A stretch of DNA of 64,000 bases from Desulfuromonas sp. AOP6. Its GTDB lineage: Bacteria; Desulfobacterota; Desulfuromonadia; Desulfuromonadales; SZUA-540. Of the stretch, positions 37,372 to 46,750 are shown piece by piece. The translations under genes and the position numbers were made by a program. Numbering within the stretch: position 1 is the stretch's first letter; each line of letters begins with the position of its first letter. Below the pieces are notes generated by a model that saw nothing but the letters and a program-made list of their open reading frames with translations, was not told the DNA's origin and did no database searches. Location: NCBI RefSeq assembly GCF_009731355.2, contig NZ_AP022810.1, positions 3,066,001-3,130,000 on the forward strand, given 5' to 3'.

Positions 37372-38081
37372 ACACCACCCTGAGAGCAGACTTGCCTCGT
37401 ATCCTTCTTATGTTGCTGGTCGGGGCCGCTTGGCTTACAGCCCCAACCCGATGGGCAGCAGCCTACGAGCCGCCGCCTACTGCCATCCAGGCCCTCTTCG
37501 GCGCCGCTGTTTTCCACAACGACAGCTTGACCTTTCGGGAAGAGTCCACCGTCGACCCGGGCATCCCGAAAGAAACGGACCTGTCGCAGCTGCCGATGCT
37601 CGGTTTCGCCGCCCAGTACGCTCTGGCCGGTCAGAACAGCCAAGCCGGCTTCGAGGGGGGACTGCTCTTCGGCTGGCGTTCGCGCAACACGTCCCTCTAT
37701 AGCAACCTGGAGCAGACCAGTGTGCGCATCGAAACCTCCCTGTGGCTGCTCGACCTCTCCATGGGGCTCTACGCCAGCCACGTGGCGGCCAACCGCTGGC
37801 GTTTCTCCGTTGGGGCCGGCCCTCTGCTCCTCTTCGCCTCCTATAACGGCGAGAAGGAAGAGACCAACGCCCTCGCTGAGACAGCCACCACCGACACCGG
37901 CGAAAATGCCTTCGGCGTCGGCGGCTACGCTCGCGCCGCCATCGAATATCGCCTGCCGGACGGCGCCTTCATGGGCGTCGGTGTACGCGGCGTCACCAGC
38001 AAACTCGAATTTGAAAATGCAGTTGACACGGGTGGGCTGAAAGGGGTACAGGGTTTCATCAGTTATACACGGCCGTTTTGA
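37368..38081 (+). CDS. Outer-membrane beta-barrel protein (237 residues)
   Basis: A secreted beta-barrel-type protein. A signal peptide occupies about residues 1-33 (ILLMLLVGAAWLTAPTRWAAA). The remainder alternates hydrophobic residues with glycine and aromatic residues (GLLFGWRSRNTSLYSNLEQ, GLYASHVAANRWRFSVGAGPLLLFASYNG) and ends in phenylalanine (YTRPF), as in outer-membrane barrels. The ATG overlaps the upstream Fe-S gene (ATGA), so the two are coupled. The function is unknown. Confidence 0.72.
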   Translation: MNTTLRADLPRILLMLLVGAAWLTAPTRWAAAYEPPPTAIQALFGAAVFHNDSLTFREESTVDPGIPKETDLSQLPMLGFAAQYALAGQNSQAGFEGGLLFGWRSRNTSLYSNLEQTSVRIETSLWLLDLSMGLYASHVAANRWRFSVGAGPLLLFASYNGEKEETNALAETATTDTGENAFGVGGYARAAIEYRLPDGAFMGVGVRGVTSKLEFENAVDTGGLKGVQGFISYTRPF

Positions 38082-38100
38082 ATAAACGGCCCTTTCATTT
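38071..38100 (+). terminator. Weak Rho-independent terminator
   Basis: Stem GGCCGTTT (38071-38078) with AAACGGCC (38084-38091), overlapping the barrel gene stop, then CTTTCATTT. The T-run is interrupted. Confidence 0.45.
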
Positions 38101-38145
38101 CTCTCCGGCGCGGCCCGGAACAATATCCAAGGAGGTAAGTTCACC

Positions 38146-38667
38146 ATGAAGAAACTCGCAACCTGTCTGGCTCTTTTCATCCTCGCCCTGGCGACGGCCC
38201 TGCCGGCCTATTCGGCCGAATATATCAGCGGTCGCGCCGGCCTCTACTTTCCCGATGAAAGCGCCCTTGACACCGGCTACAACTTTGGTATCGCCTACGG
38301 CTTCAATTTCACCCAAAATCCCCAGGTCTATGCTGAATTCGCCACCGGCTTCTACGGAGCCGAACTTGAGGGCAACAGCAGCTTCGATCTGACCGTCATC
38401 CCCTTTACCGCTTCTCTCATCCTCAATCACGCCATTGCCGGCACCCCCTTTGACCTCTACGCCGGGGCCGGACCCGGCCTGTACCTGGCCATGATTGACA
38501 CCCCCTGGGGCGACGACTCCGAACTCGAGCTCGGCGTGCACCTGGTGGGTGGCGGCACTTTCAACGTCGACAGCCAGTTCGCTCTCTTCGCTGAGCTGCG
38601 CGGCGATCTGGTGACGGATGACGTCGGCGGCGCCTTCCTCAACTTCGGTCTGAAATATAAATTCTAG
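38146..38667 (+). CDS. Small outer-membrane beta-barrel protein (173 residues)
   Basis: A signal peptide (LALFILALATALPAYSA) is followed by a barrel of about eight strands, with glycine-flanked alternation (YISGRAGLYFPDESALDTGYNFGIAYGFNF) and a C-terminal KYKF ending in phenylalanine, as in OmpX/OmpA-type small barrels. A strong AAGGAGGT site lies before the ATG. It is unrelated in sequence to the upstream barrel beyond general composition, and its role is unknown. Confidence 0.8.
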   Translation: MKKLATCLALFILALATALPAYSAEYISGRAGLYFPDESALDTGYNFGIAYGFNFTQNPQVYAEFATGFYGAELEGNSSFDLTVIPFTASLILNHAIAGTPFDLYAGAGPGLYLAMIDTPWGDDSELELGVHLVGGGTFNVDSQFALFAELRGDLVTDDVGGAFLNFGLKYKF

Positions 38668-38757
38668 GGCTCACAGACAACACAGCTCTGGACCTGGAAG
38701 CCAGGTTGAGGCATGGCCTTGACCTGGCTTCGCCATGAAGGGTGGCACAGCAGAGAT

Positions 38758-39825
38758 ATGGATATCGTACTGGGAATATTGGGAGAATGCTGGGAGATCC
38801 TGGTGGAATCGGCTGTCTATGTGCTCTTCGGCTTCTTTGCCGCCGGTGTGCTCAAGGCCCTGATTCCGACGGAGGTCGTGGCTCGGCACCTGGGCAAAAG
38901 CAGCGCCGGTTCGGTACTCAAAGCCTCGCTGTTCGGCGTCCCCCTGCCCCTGTGTTCCTGCGGCGTCATCCCGGCCGCCATCGGCCTGCGCCAGCAGGGG
39001 GCGAGCAAAGGGGCCTCGGCCGCCTTTCTCGTCTCCGTACCGGAGACGGGGGTCGACTCCATGGCCATCACCTGGGCGCTGCTCGATCCCCTCATGACTC
39101 TCATCCGCCCCCTCGCCGCCTTTGTCACCGCCACAGTGACGGGATTGGCCATCAATCGGCTACCTGATAAAACGCCTCCCGCCGAGGACAAGGCAGCTGC
39201 TTCGCTGATGGCCGGACAAGATGCCGCAGAGCGCCACCCTCTGTCCCGACGCCTGCGCGAGGGGATCGCCTACGCCTTCGGCGACCTGCTGGGCGATATC
39301 GGCAAGTGGCTGCTGCTGGGCATCGGCCTGGCCGGCATCATCGCCTATTTCGTTCCGGACGATTTCTTCGTCCGTTATCTGCACAGCGAACTGCTCTCTT
39401 TACTGATCATGCTGGCCGTGGGCATTCCCCTCTATATCTGCGCCAGCGCCTCCACCCCCATCGCCGCCGCCCTGGTGCTCAAAGGTCTCTCCCCCGGGGC
39501 CGCCCTCGTCTTTCTGCTGGCCGGGCCGGCCACCAATGCCGCCACCATCACCGTGGTCTTCCGCTATTTCGGCCGCGCCGCCACCCTGACCTATCTGGCC
39601 TCCATCGCCCTGTGCTCCCTCGTCCTCGGCTGGCTGACCAATCGCCTCTACGCCTTCAGCGGCCTCGATATCAGCCGCTGGGTCAGCGAAGCGGGCGCCG
39701 CCACCGAATCTCCGCTGATGGTGGCCGCCGCCGTTGTACTTCTGCTACTGCTGGGTCGCTGCTCCCTTCAGAGCCGCAAAAAGGATAACTGCAGCTGTCC
39801 CGACGGACCCCCTGGCAGCACCTGA
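38758..39825 (+). CDS. SO_0444-family Cu/Zn efflux permease
   Basis: A 355-residue permease with about eight to ten transmembrane helices. The hallmark SLFGVPLPLCSCGVIPAAIGLRQQGASKGAS contains the CSC motif of DUF318/permease family members linked to copper and zinc export (and arsenic in related groups). A second conserved motif is AVGIPLYICASASTPIAAALVLKGLSPG. The C-terminus has a short cysteine-containing tail (CSCPDG). The start at 38758 is chosen; an upstream open frame lacks support. It is the last gene before a bidirectional terminator. The metal is inferred from the family. Confidence 0.88.
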   Translation: MDIVLGILGECWEILVESAVYVLFGFFAAGVLKALIPTEVVARHLGKSSAGSVLKASLFGVPLPLCSCGVIPAAIGLRQQGASKGASAAFLVSVPETGVDSMAITWALLDPLMTLIRPLAAFVTATVTGLAINRLPDKTPPAEDKAAASLMAGQDAAERHPLSRRLREGIAYAFGDLLGDIGKWLLLGIGLAGIIAYFVPDDFFVRYLHSELLSLLIMLAVGIPLYICASASTPIAAALVLKGLSPGAALVFLLAGPATNAATITVVFRYFGRAATLTYLASIALCSLVLGWLTNRLYAFSGLDISRWVSEAGAATESPLMVAAAVVLLLLLGRCSLQSRKKDNCSCPDGPPGST

Positions 39826-39876
39826 GGGCCTTCCTGCTGACCGGCGGTGCGCCGGCCACAATATTCTGGGTGTGAA

Positions 39877-39909
39877 AAAGGGGGAGCTGCACAAGGCAGC
39901 CCCCCCTTT
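39877..39909. terminator. Bidirectional terminator between permease and peroxiredoxin genes
   Basis: A 14-bp stem with one mismatch (AAAGGGGGAGCTGC at 39877-39890; GCAGCCCCCCCTTT at 39896-39909). The minus strand continues with a short T-run. It separates two convergent genes. Confidence 0.75.
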
Positions 39910-39939
39910 CGTATCAAGAACAGTCTGTTGGTCTGAATC

Positions 39940-40653
39940 CTAAAAAGCCATATCCGGCTTCCATTCTTTCCACACCTTCCCAGCCAGTTCAGGGCCGGGC
40001 TTCAGGGTGGGCTTGCCCGGCTGCCAGCCGGAGGGGGTGACTTCGCCGGTCTTGCGCACATGCTGGAAGGCCTGGACCTGGCGCATCAGTTCGGAGACGT
40101 TGCGGCCGACCTCGGGGGTCAGCACTTCGGAGGCGCGGATGACGAAATCGGGGTCGATGAGGAAGCGTCCACGGATATCGACGCCGGCCAGTTCTTCATA
40201 GACGCCGTAGGCCCGGCCGATAAGACCGCCGGCGTCGGCAATGAGGGGGAAGGGCACGCCGCCGGGGACCATCTTGCTGAGCTCTTCTTCCTGCCAGATT
40301 TTGTGGCTGAAGCGGCTGTCGGTGCTGGCCGCGAAGACTTCGACGCCCAGCTTTTTCAGTTCGGGATATTTGACGGCAACTGCCGTCAGCTCTGTTGGTC
40401 AGACAAAGGTGAAGTCGCCGGGATAAAAGCAGAGGACAATCCACTTGCCCCGGGAATCGGACAGCTTCATGTTCTTGAAGCCGCCATCCTGAAATACGGT
40501 TGCCTCAAAATCCGGGGCCTCCCGGCCTACACGTGCGGTCATGACGGCTTCCTCCTTTTCCATAGGTTGGGCCGACGGGGTACCTGCTTCAGGCTTCGCG
40601 CCTGCGACAGGGCCTCCGGCTGGCTTGACACAGGACTCTTGCTGTTTGGGCAT
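39940..40653 (-). CDS. Selenocysteine-containing peroxiredoxin
   Basis: A 237-residue AhpC/Prx1-type peroxiredoxin read through an in-frame TGA. The segment FYPGDFTFV-(TGA)-PTEL is the canonical FTFVCPTE peroxidatic loop, with TGA (40399-40401) exactly at the catalytic cysteine (codon 85). Downstream reading stays in frame and matches the family ([24 protein letters not shown]). A hairpin follows at SECIS distance. The resolving position has Thr206 (GEVTPSGW) where 2-Cys enzymes have cysteine. The N-terminus carries a Pro/Ala-rich extension. The ATG at 40653 has GGAGG upstream. It should reduce peroxides using a thiol or thioredoxin-like partner, assuming Sec insertion. Confidence 0.9.
40371..40401 (-). 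promoter_or_regulatory. Candidate bacterial SECIS hairpin with UGA
   Basis: Ten bases after UGA (40399-40401) an 18-base dyad TGACGGCAGTTGCCGTCA (40371-40388, minus strand) can form a 7-bp stem with loop AGUU. The distance from UGA to the apical loop is about 17 bases and a G lies in the loop, matching the general bacterial SECIS layout. It is within the coding sequence. Confidence 0.75.
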
Positions 40654-40781
40654 GATGAACCTCCTTATCGTCTTGTTCACTCCCTAAGAAAAATCTTAGA
40701 CTCCGGCGGCGACATTGCAAGGCGGAAACTGATTTTCCCTTGCAGGGTGCATCCTGACCGTTCAGCGCTATAGTTGAGGAT

Positions 40782-41513
40782 ATGGACCCAACGCTACGGG
40801 AGAAGCCCTTGCCTGCTGTTTTTCAGGCCCGCGACCTGACCAAAGTCTATGCCATGGGCGAGATGGAGGTGCAGGCGCTGCGCGGTGTCGACTTTGATCT
40901 GCACGAAGGGGAGTTCGTGGTACTGCTCGGCCCGTCGGGCAGCGGCAAATCGACCCTGCTCAACATCCTGGGCGGCCTCGATGTGCCGACGAGCGGGCAG
41001 GTGCGCTACCGCGACCATGACCTTACCACCTACGACGATGGGGCTCTCACCCGCTACCGGCGCGATCACGTCGGTTTCGTCTTCCAGTTCTACAATCTCA
41101 TCCCCAGTCTGACCGCGCGGGAAAACGTGGCTCTCATCACCGAAATCGCGGCGAATCCCATGTCGCCCGAAGAAGCCTTGAAGCTGGTGAACCTGGGGGA
41201 GCGCATGGATCACTTTCCGTCTCAGATGTCTGGCGGCGAACAGCAGCGTGTCGCCATCGCACGGGCTATCGCCAAGCGGCCGGAGGTGCTGCTGTGTGAC
41301 GAGCCGACGGGAGCCCTCGATGTACAAACGGGCATCCTGGTGCTGGAGGTGATCGAAAAGGTCAATCGGGAACTCGGCACCACCACCGCCGTCATTACCC
41401 ACAACGCCGTCATCGCGTCCATGGCCGACCGCATCGTTCACCTCTCCGACGGCCGTATTGTCCGGGAAGAGCACAACCGGGAGCGCGTCGCGGCCCAGCG
41501 CCTGCAATGGTGA
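40782..41513 (+). CDS. MacB/LolD-type ABC transporter ATP-binding protein
   Basis: A 243-residue ABC ATPase. Walker [11 protein letters not shown]-loop, signature [14 protein letters not shown], Walker [12 protein letters not shown] and the H-loop ITHN are all present. The sequence is in the LolD/MacB/FtsE class that pairs with FtsX-type permeases. It overlaps the permease gene by 7 bases and is followed by an HlyD-type adaptor, giving a tripartite exporter lacking only an outer-membrane channel here. Confidence 0.93.
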   Translation: MDPTLREKPLPAVFQARDLTKVYAMGEMEVQALRGVDFDLHEGEFVVLLGPSGSGKSTLLNILGGLDVPTSGQVRYRDHDLTTYDDGALTRYRRDHVGFVFQFYNLIPSLTARENVALITEIAANPMSPEEALKLVNLGERMDHFPSQMSGGEQQRVAIARAIAKRPEVLLCDEPTGALDVQTGILVLEVIEKVNRELGTTTAVITHNAVIASMADRIVHLSDGRIVREEHNRERVAAQRLQW

Positions 41514-43882
41514 TCGTCATGGGGATTCTGCAGACAAAACTACGCCGCGATCTGCTGCAGATGAAAAGTCAGGCCCTGGCCATCGCCCTGGTCATGGCCT
41601 GCGGCATTGCCACCTTCGTCATGTCTCTGTCGACCCTGCAATCGCTGGAACGCACCCTGGACTCTTATTATGAGCAGTATGGCTTCGCCCAGGTTTTCAC
41701 TCATCTCAAGCGCGCCCCACAGGCCCTGGCCTCACGTCTGGCCCATATCCCGGGAGTGGCCCGGCTGGAGACCCGGGTCGTCGCCCAGGTGACCCTCGAC
41801 ATCGCCGGTCTGAGCGAACCGGCGACCGGACGGCTGACTTCCCTTCCCGAAGGCAGACAACCCCAGCTCAACCGTCTGCACCTGCGGGAAGGACGGCTGC
41901 CCACGCCCCAGCGACGGGGGGAAGTGCTGGTCAACCAGCGCTTTGCCGAGGCCCATGGACTCCATCCCGGCGACAGGGTGCAGGCGATCCTCAACGGCCG
42001 CCGCCAGGCCTTGGTCATCGTGGGAGTCGCCCTCTCGCCCGAATACGTCTATCAGATCCGCCCGGGGGAACTCATCCCCGACGATCGGCGCTTTGGTGTC
42101 TTCTGGATGGGCTACGATGACCTGGCCGCCGCCTTTGACCTGGAAGGGGCCTTCAACGACGTCAGTCTCACCCTGGAGCCGGGAACCATGGCAGCGGAGG
42201 TGCGGCAGCGGTTGGATGAGGCGACGGCGGAATACGGGGGGCAGGGGGCTTACAGCCGGGAGGACCAGATGTCCCACAAATTGGTCTCCAACGAGATGAC
42301 CCAGCTACGTGGCATGGCCCTGATTCCACCCACCATTTTCCTGACGGTGGCGGCTTTCCTCCTCAACGTGGTGCTTAGCCGCCTGATCAGCATCCAAAGG
42401 GAACAGATCGCCGCCCTGAAAGCCTTCGGCTACAGTCGTCTGGAGGTCGGTCTGCACTACCTGCGCTTCGGCCTGGCCATTTCCGTGGCCGGGGCCGTCC
42501 TGGGAACGGCGGCAGGGGCCTGGTTCGGGCGGGGGATGACACGGATGTATGCCCGCTTTTTCAGTTTCCCCGTTTTCGACTACCACCTGGGACTCGAGGT
42601 GGCCCTGATCGCCCTGCTGGTGAGCGGCGGCACCGCCGCCCTCGGCGTTTACGGCTCAGTGCGAAAGGCGGTGGAACTTCCTCCGGCCGAGGCTATGCGC
42701 CCTGAGCCGCCGGCCGCCTTCCGTCCCACCGTCGTCGAGCGCCTGGGCTTGCAGCGATTTCTGACTCAGGGCGCCCGGATGATTCTGAGACAACTCGAAC
42801 GCCGGCCTTTCAAGGCCCTGTTTTCCTGTTTGGGCATCGCTCTGGCCGTGGCCGTCATGATCCTTGGCAGCTTTTCGGAAGATATTATTGAGCACCTCAT
42901 CGATTTTCAGTTCTTTCAGGCGCAGAGGCAGGACATGACGGTCACCCTGGTGGAACCCGCCGACGGTCGCGCCCTGACGGCTCTCGCCCACCTGCCCGGT
43001 GTACGCCGGGCCGAACCGGTGCGCACCGTCCCCGTGCGCCTGATCTTCGGCCATCGTTCGCGTCTGCTGGCCATCACCGGATTGCCCCCCGACGCCACCC
43101 TGCTGCGGCCTCTCAACCGCGATGGTCAGCCTGTCTTCCTGCCGGAACAGGGTCTGGTCCTCTCAGCGGCCCTGGCCGAATTGCTGGGGGTGAATCCCGG
43201 GCAGAACGTGCAGGTCGAAGTGCTGGAAGGGAACAGGCCGGTGCGGCAGCTCATGGTTGCGGCCCTGGTCGAGGACTATACCGGCACCTCGGCCTATATG
43301 CGCCTGCGCACTCTCCAGCAGCTGATGGGGGAGGAAGATTCCATCTCCGGTGCCAATCTCCTGGTCGACAGCCGTTTCGAAGAGGAGCTGTACCATCGCC
43401 TCAAAAACACCCCGGCGGTGGCCGGAGTCACCCTGAAGCGGGGCGCCCTGGAGAGTTTCCGGAAAACCATGGCGGAAAACCTGCTCCGCATGCGCCTATT
43501 CAACATGATTTTCGCCAGCATTATCGCCTTCGGAGTGGTATACAATAGTATGCGTGTCGCTCTATCCGAACGCAGCCGTGAGCTCGCCACCTTACGGGTG
43601 ATCGGATTTACCCGGACGGAGATTTCCTGGCTGCTGCTGGGAGAGGCAGGTTTGCTGACCCTGCTTGCCATCCCCCTGGGACTGGTGATCGGCACTGGGT
43701 TCGCCGCCCTGGCCACCTGGGCTCTGCAGACGGAGGTCCTGCGGTTTTCCCTCGTGGTCGATCCGTCCACCTACGGCACGGCCGCCCTCGTGATTCTCCT
43801 TGCGGCTGTGGCTTCGGGACTGGTCGTGCGGCGCAGACTGGACCGGCTCGACCTCATTGCCGTCCTCAAAGCCAGGGAGTAA
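41507..43882 (+). CDS. FtsX-domain ABC transporter permease (two modules)
   Basis: A 791-residue permease with two MacB-periplasmic-core/FtsX modules: an N-terminal helix, a soluble periplasmic region, then three helices ([22 protein letters not shown] to [18 protein letters not shown]), and the same again with a C-terminal FtsX domain ([40 protein letters not shown]). This eight-helix duplicated form resembles lipoprotein or peptide exporters and LolCE-like proteins. Starts at 41507 and 41519 are both possible. It is paired with the ATPase upstream and the HlyD adaptor four bases downstream. Confidence 0.9.
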   Translation: MVIVMGILQTKLRRDLLQMKSQALAIALVMACGIATFVMSLSTLQSLERTLDSYYEQYGFAQVFTHLKRAPQALASRLAHIPGVARLETRVVAQVTLDIAGLSEPATGRLTSLPEGRQPQLNRLHLREGRLPTPQRRGEVLVNQRFAEAHGLHPGDRVQAILNGRRQALVIVGVALSPEYVYQIRPGELIPDDRRFGVFWMGYDDLAAAFDLEGAFNDVSLTLEPGTMAAEVRQRLDEATAEYGGQGAYSREDQMSHKLVSNEMTQLRGMALIPPTIFLTVAAFLLNVVLSRLISIQREQIAALKAFGYSRLEVGLHYLRFGLAISVAGAVLGTAAGAWFGRGMTRMYARFFSFPVFDYHLGLEVALIALLVSGGTAALGVYGSVRKAVELPPAEAMRPEPPAAFRPTVVERLGLQRFLTQGARMILRQLERRPFKALFSCLGIALAVAVMILGSFSEDIIEHLIDFQFFQAQRQDMTVTLVEPADGRALTALAHLPGVRRAEPVRTVPVRLIFGHRSRLLAITGLPPDATLLRPLNRDGQPVFLPEQGLVLSAALAELLGVNPGQNVQVEVLEGNRPVRQLMVAALVEDYTGTSAYMRLRTLQQLMGEEDSISGANLLVDSRFEEELYHRLKNTPAVAGVTLKRGALESFRKTMAENLLRMRLFNMIFASIIAFGVVYNSMRVALSERSRELATLRVIGFTRTEISWLLLGEAGLLTLLAIPLGLVIGTGFAALATWALQTEVLRFSLVVDPSTYGTAALVILLAAVASGLVVRRRLDRLDLIAVLKARE

Positions 43883-43886
43883 GCTC

Positions 43887-45092
43887 ATGACCCCGACCAT
43901 CCGCCGGCGCCTTTGGCTGGCCCTCCTTATCCTGATTCTCGGCGGGCTTTTCGCCTATGCCTTTGTACCCCGTCCCGTCGAGGTTGAAGTCGTTGAGGCC
44001 AAAGAGGGTGCCCTGCAGATCAGCATCGACGAGGATGGCAAGACCCGTGTCAAAGAGCGCTACACCCTGGCCGCCCCCCTGGCCGGGCGTCTTCTCCGTA
44101 TCGATCTCGATCCCGGCGATCAGGTTGAGGCCGGCAAGACGATGCTGGCCCTGATTGAACCCGCTGTTCCCGCCCTGCTCGATGAGCGGACCCTCGCCCA
44201 GAGTGAGGCCCGGGTCAAAGCAGCGGAAGCGGCCTTGAACCGCAGCCTGGCCAACCAGAACAGTGCGGATCAACACCGCCGGCAGGCTGAGGCCATAGCC
44301 CAGCGCCTCCAGAAACTCTTCGACCAGCAGATGATCTCCTGCCAGGAGTTCGATGACGCCTCCTATGCCTGGCAGACGGCCCGCGAGGATCACAGGGCGG
44401 CTCTTTTTGCCGTGCAGATCGCTGGGGCCGAACTGACCCAGGCCAAAGCGGCCCTGCTGCGCCTGCGTGAACTCACGCCGGGCGAACCGCAGAACGCCTT
44501 CCCGCTGCTGGCGCCCGCCGACGGGCAGGTCCTGAGGGTTCTGCAGGAAAGTGCCACAATCGTGACTCCCAGTACGCCCCTGGTGGAAGTGGGAAACGCC
44601 GAAGATCTTGAAGTCGTCATCGATGTTCTCTCCAGCGATGCCGTCCGCATCCGACCGGGTCAGCGCGTCTTGTTCGAACAGTGGGGGGGAGGCGAGGCCC
44701 TGACTGGACGCGTGCGCCTGGTGGAACCGGCGGCCTATACCAAGGTTTCGGCCCTGGGCGTGGAGGAGCAGCGGGTCGACATCGTGGTCGATCTGGAGAC
44801 GCCACCTGAGAGCCGACCCACCCTGGGAGACGGCTATCGGGTCGAGGCCCGCATCATGGTCTGGGAAGGGGATAAAGTGCTGAAGGTGCCTTCCGGCGCC
44901 CTCTTCCGCCGCGACGGCCAGTGGTCCGTCTTCGTCGTCGACGGCAAACGCGCCCACCTGCGCACCCTCAGGGCCGGCCAGAGCAACGGCCTGGAGACGG
45001 AAATCCTGGCCGGACTGGAGGCTGCCGAGAAGATGATCCTGCACCCCGGCGACAAGGTCACCGACGGGGTTCGTGTGCAGATGCGACGCTGA
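43887..45092 (+). CDS. HlyD-family periplasmic adaptor
   Basis: A 401-residue membrane-fusion protein: an N-terminal transmembrane anchor (LWLALLILILGGLFAYAFV), a lipoyl/barrel segment (TLAAPLAGRLLRIDLDPGDQVEAGKTMLALI), a coiled-coil hairpin (about 95-190), the second lipoyl half (LLAPADGQVLRVLQESATIV) and a C-terminal beta-barrel domain. It follows the permease by four bases and completes an efflux or lipoprotein-type exporter. The substrate is unknown. No TolC-like gene is adjacent. Confidence 0.92.
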   Translation: MTPTIRRRLWLALLILILGGLFAYAFVPRPVEVEVVEAKEGALQISIDEDGKTRVKERYTLAAPLAGRLLRIDLDPGDQVEAGKTMLALIEPAVPALLDERTLAQSEARVKAAEAALNRSLANQNSADQHRRQAEAIAQRLQKLFDQQMISCQEFDDASYAWQTAREDHRAALFAVQIAGAELTQAKAALLRLRELTPGEPQNAFPLLAPADGQVLRVLQESATIVTPSTPLVEVGNAEDLEVVIDVLSSDAVRIRPGQRVLFEQWGGGEALTGRVRLVEPAAYTKVSALGVEEQRVDIVVDLETPPESRPTLGDGYRVEARIMVWEGDKVLKVPSGALFRRDGQWSVFVVDGKRAHLRTLRAGQSNGLETEILAGLEAAEKMILHPGDKVTDGVRVQMRR

Positions 45093-45181
45093 CGGTATCC
45101 CTGGCCGCGCTGTCCGCTGCCGCTGTTGGAAACAATAAAAAAGAGAGCACGCATGCACCCTCTTGCATTGGAGAGACCTTT

Positions 45182-46639
45182 ATGACCGAGCCCCTGCAGT
45201 TCACCATCGGCGCCGCCGCCGGCGCACCTGTCAACCAGCTGGCCGCCATGTGCAATCGGCACGGCCTCATTACCGGGGCCACCGGCACCGGCAAAACCGT
45301 CACCCTGCAGATTCTGGCCGAGAGCTTCTCCCGCCTGGGAGTGCCCGTCTTCGCCGCCGACATCAAGGGCGACCTCTCCGGCCTGGCTGCCGCCGGCAAA
45401 CCCCACCCGAAAATCGACGAGCGACTGGCCCAGATTCCCCTCGACAGTTTCCAGCTGCGCCCCTGTCCCACCCTCTTCTGGGATATTCACGGCGACAAGG
45501 GGCAGCCGGTGCGCACCACCCTCAGCGAGATGGGGCCGTTGCTGCTGAGCAATCTGCTCGAGCTGAACGATACCCAGGCCGGCGTCCTCTATGCCGGCTT
45601 CAAGATTGCCGACGACGAAGGGCTGCTTTTGCTCGACCTCAAGGATCTGCGCGCCCTGCTCAGCTGGATGGCCGAGAACGCCGGCACCCTGCGCCAGGAA
45701 TACGGCAATCTCTCGCCCGCCAGCATCGGCGCCATCCAGCGCAAGCTCCTCGTCCTGGAAAGCCAGGGAGCCGACCTCTTCTTCGGTGAACCGGCCCTGG
45801 TCCTCGGGGACCTCATGCAGACCGATTTTTCCGGGCAGGGCGTCATCAGCCTGCTTGACGCCACCCGCCTCTACGCCCAGGCGCCGCGCGTCTACACCAC
45901 CTTTCTGCTCTGGCTGCTCTCTGAACTCTTTGAAAATCTCCCTGAGGTGGGCGATGCCGACAAGCCGAAGATGGTCTTCTTCTTTGATGAAGCCCACCTG
46001 CTCTTCGACCAGGCCCCCAAGGTCCTGCTCGACAAAATCGAACAGGTCGTCCGTCTCATCCGCTCCAAGGGGGTCGGCATTTTCTTCATTACCCAAAGCC
46101 CCCTCGATATCCCCGAGGACATTCTGGGCCAGCTGGGCCTGAAAATTCAGCACGCCCTGCGCGCCTTCACCCCGCGCGACCGCAAGGTCATCCGCGCCGT
46201 AGCTCAGACCTTTGCCGATAATCCGGCCTTCGATACCGAAGAAGCCATTACCGACCTCAGCACCGGCGAAGCCCTGGTCTCCACCCTCAGCGCCAAGGGG
46301 GCACCGTTGCCGGTACAGCGCACCCTCATCCGTCCGCCCGAATCGCGCATCGGTCCCTTGAGCGAGGAGGAACGCCGCGAGCGCCTCGAGCGCTCCCCCC
46401 TCAAGGGACGTTACGATGCGCCGGTCGATCGCGAGTCGGCCTACGAAATTCTCAAGCAGCGCGCCGAAAGACAGCAGGTGGAGACCCCGGCGACACCACC
46501 GTCCAAACCGGCAGGGCGTTCCCGCCAGAGTCTGGGCGAAGCCTTTATGAAAAGCGCCGCCCGCACCATCGGCAATCAGGTGGGCCGACAGATCATGCGC
46601 GGCGTTCTCGGCACGCTTTTTGGTGGAGGAAAGCGCTGA
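45182..46639 (+). CDS. HerA-like ATPase (DUF853)
   Basis: A 485-residue P-loop ATPase of the FtsK-HerA superfamily. Walker A is GATGTGKTV, Walker B is VFFFDEAHLLF, a sensor region lies in GIFFITQSPLDIP and an arginine-finger-like RAFTPRDRKVIRAVAQTF follows. The C-terminus is a short Gly-rich amphipathic tail (RQIMRGVLGTLFGGGKR). Such proteins are helicase/translocase-like but have no established DNA substrate. The ATG at 45182 follows GGAGAGACC. The gene is independent of the ABC operon by a 90-base gap. Confidence 0.87.
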   Translation: MTEPLQFTIGAAAGAPVNQLAAMCNRHGLITGATGTGKTVTLQILAESFSRLGVPVFAADIKGDLSGLAAAGKPHPKIDERLAQIPLDSFQLRPCPTLFWDIHGDKGQPVRTTLSEMGPLLLSNLLELNDTQAGVLYAGFKIADDEGLLLLDLKDLRALLSWMAENAGTLRQEYGNLSPASIGAIQRKLLVLESQGADLFFGEPALVLGDLMQTDFSGQGVISLLDATRLYAQAPRVYTTFLLWLLSELFENLPEVGDADKPKMVFFFDEAHLLFDQAPKVLLDKIEQVVRLIRSKGVGIFFITQSPLDIPEDILGQLGLKIQHALRAFTPRDRKVIRAVAQTFADNPAFDTEEAITDLSTGEALVSTLSAKGAPLPVQRTLIRPPESRIGPLSEEERRERLERSPLKGRYDAPVDRESAYEILKQRAERQQVETPATPPSKPAGRSRQSLGEAFMKSAARTIGNQVGRQIMRGVLGTLFGGGKR

Positions 46640-46750
46640 GAATGTCGATATCCTTTAACTAAAAGCTTTTTTTGCTTCTATCGCTGTGATAAAAAGCACA
46701 CATTACCCTTTCAGGAAGCGCATGAAGAATTGTGGTCCAAGAGGCGAGTT

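Noticed and set aside
39940-40680. Two separate short peroxiredoxin genes or a broken pseudogene
   Set aside because: The only interruption is one TGA exactly at the peroxidatic cysteine codon; the frame continues with normal family sequence and a SECIS-like hairpin follows. Selenocysteine explains it better than decay.
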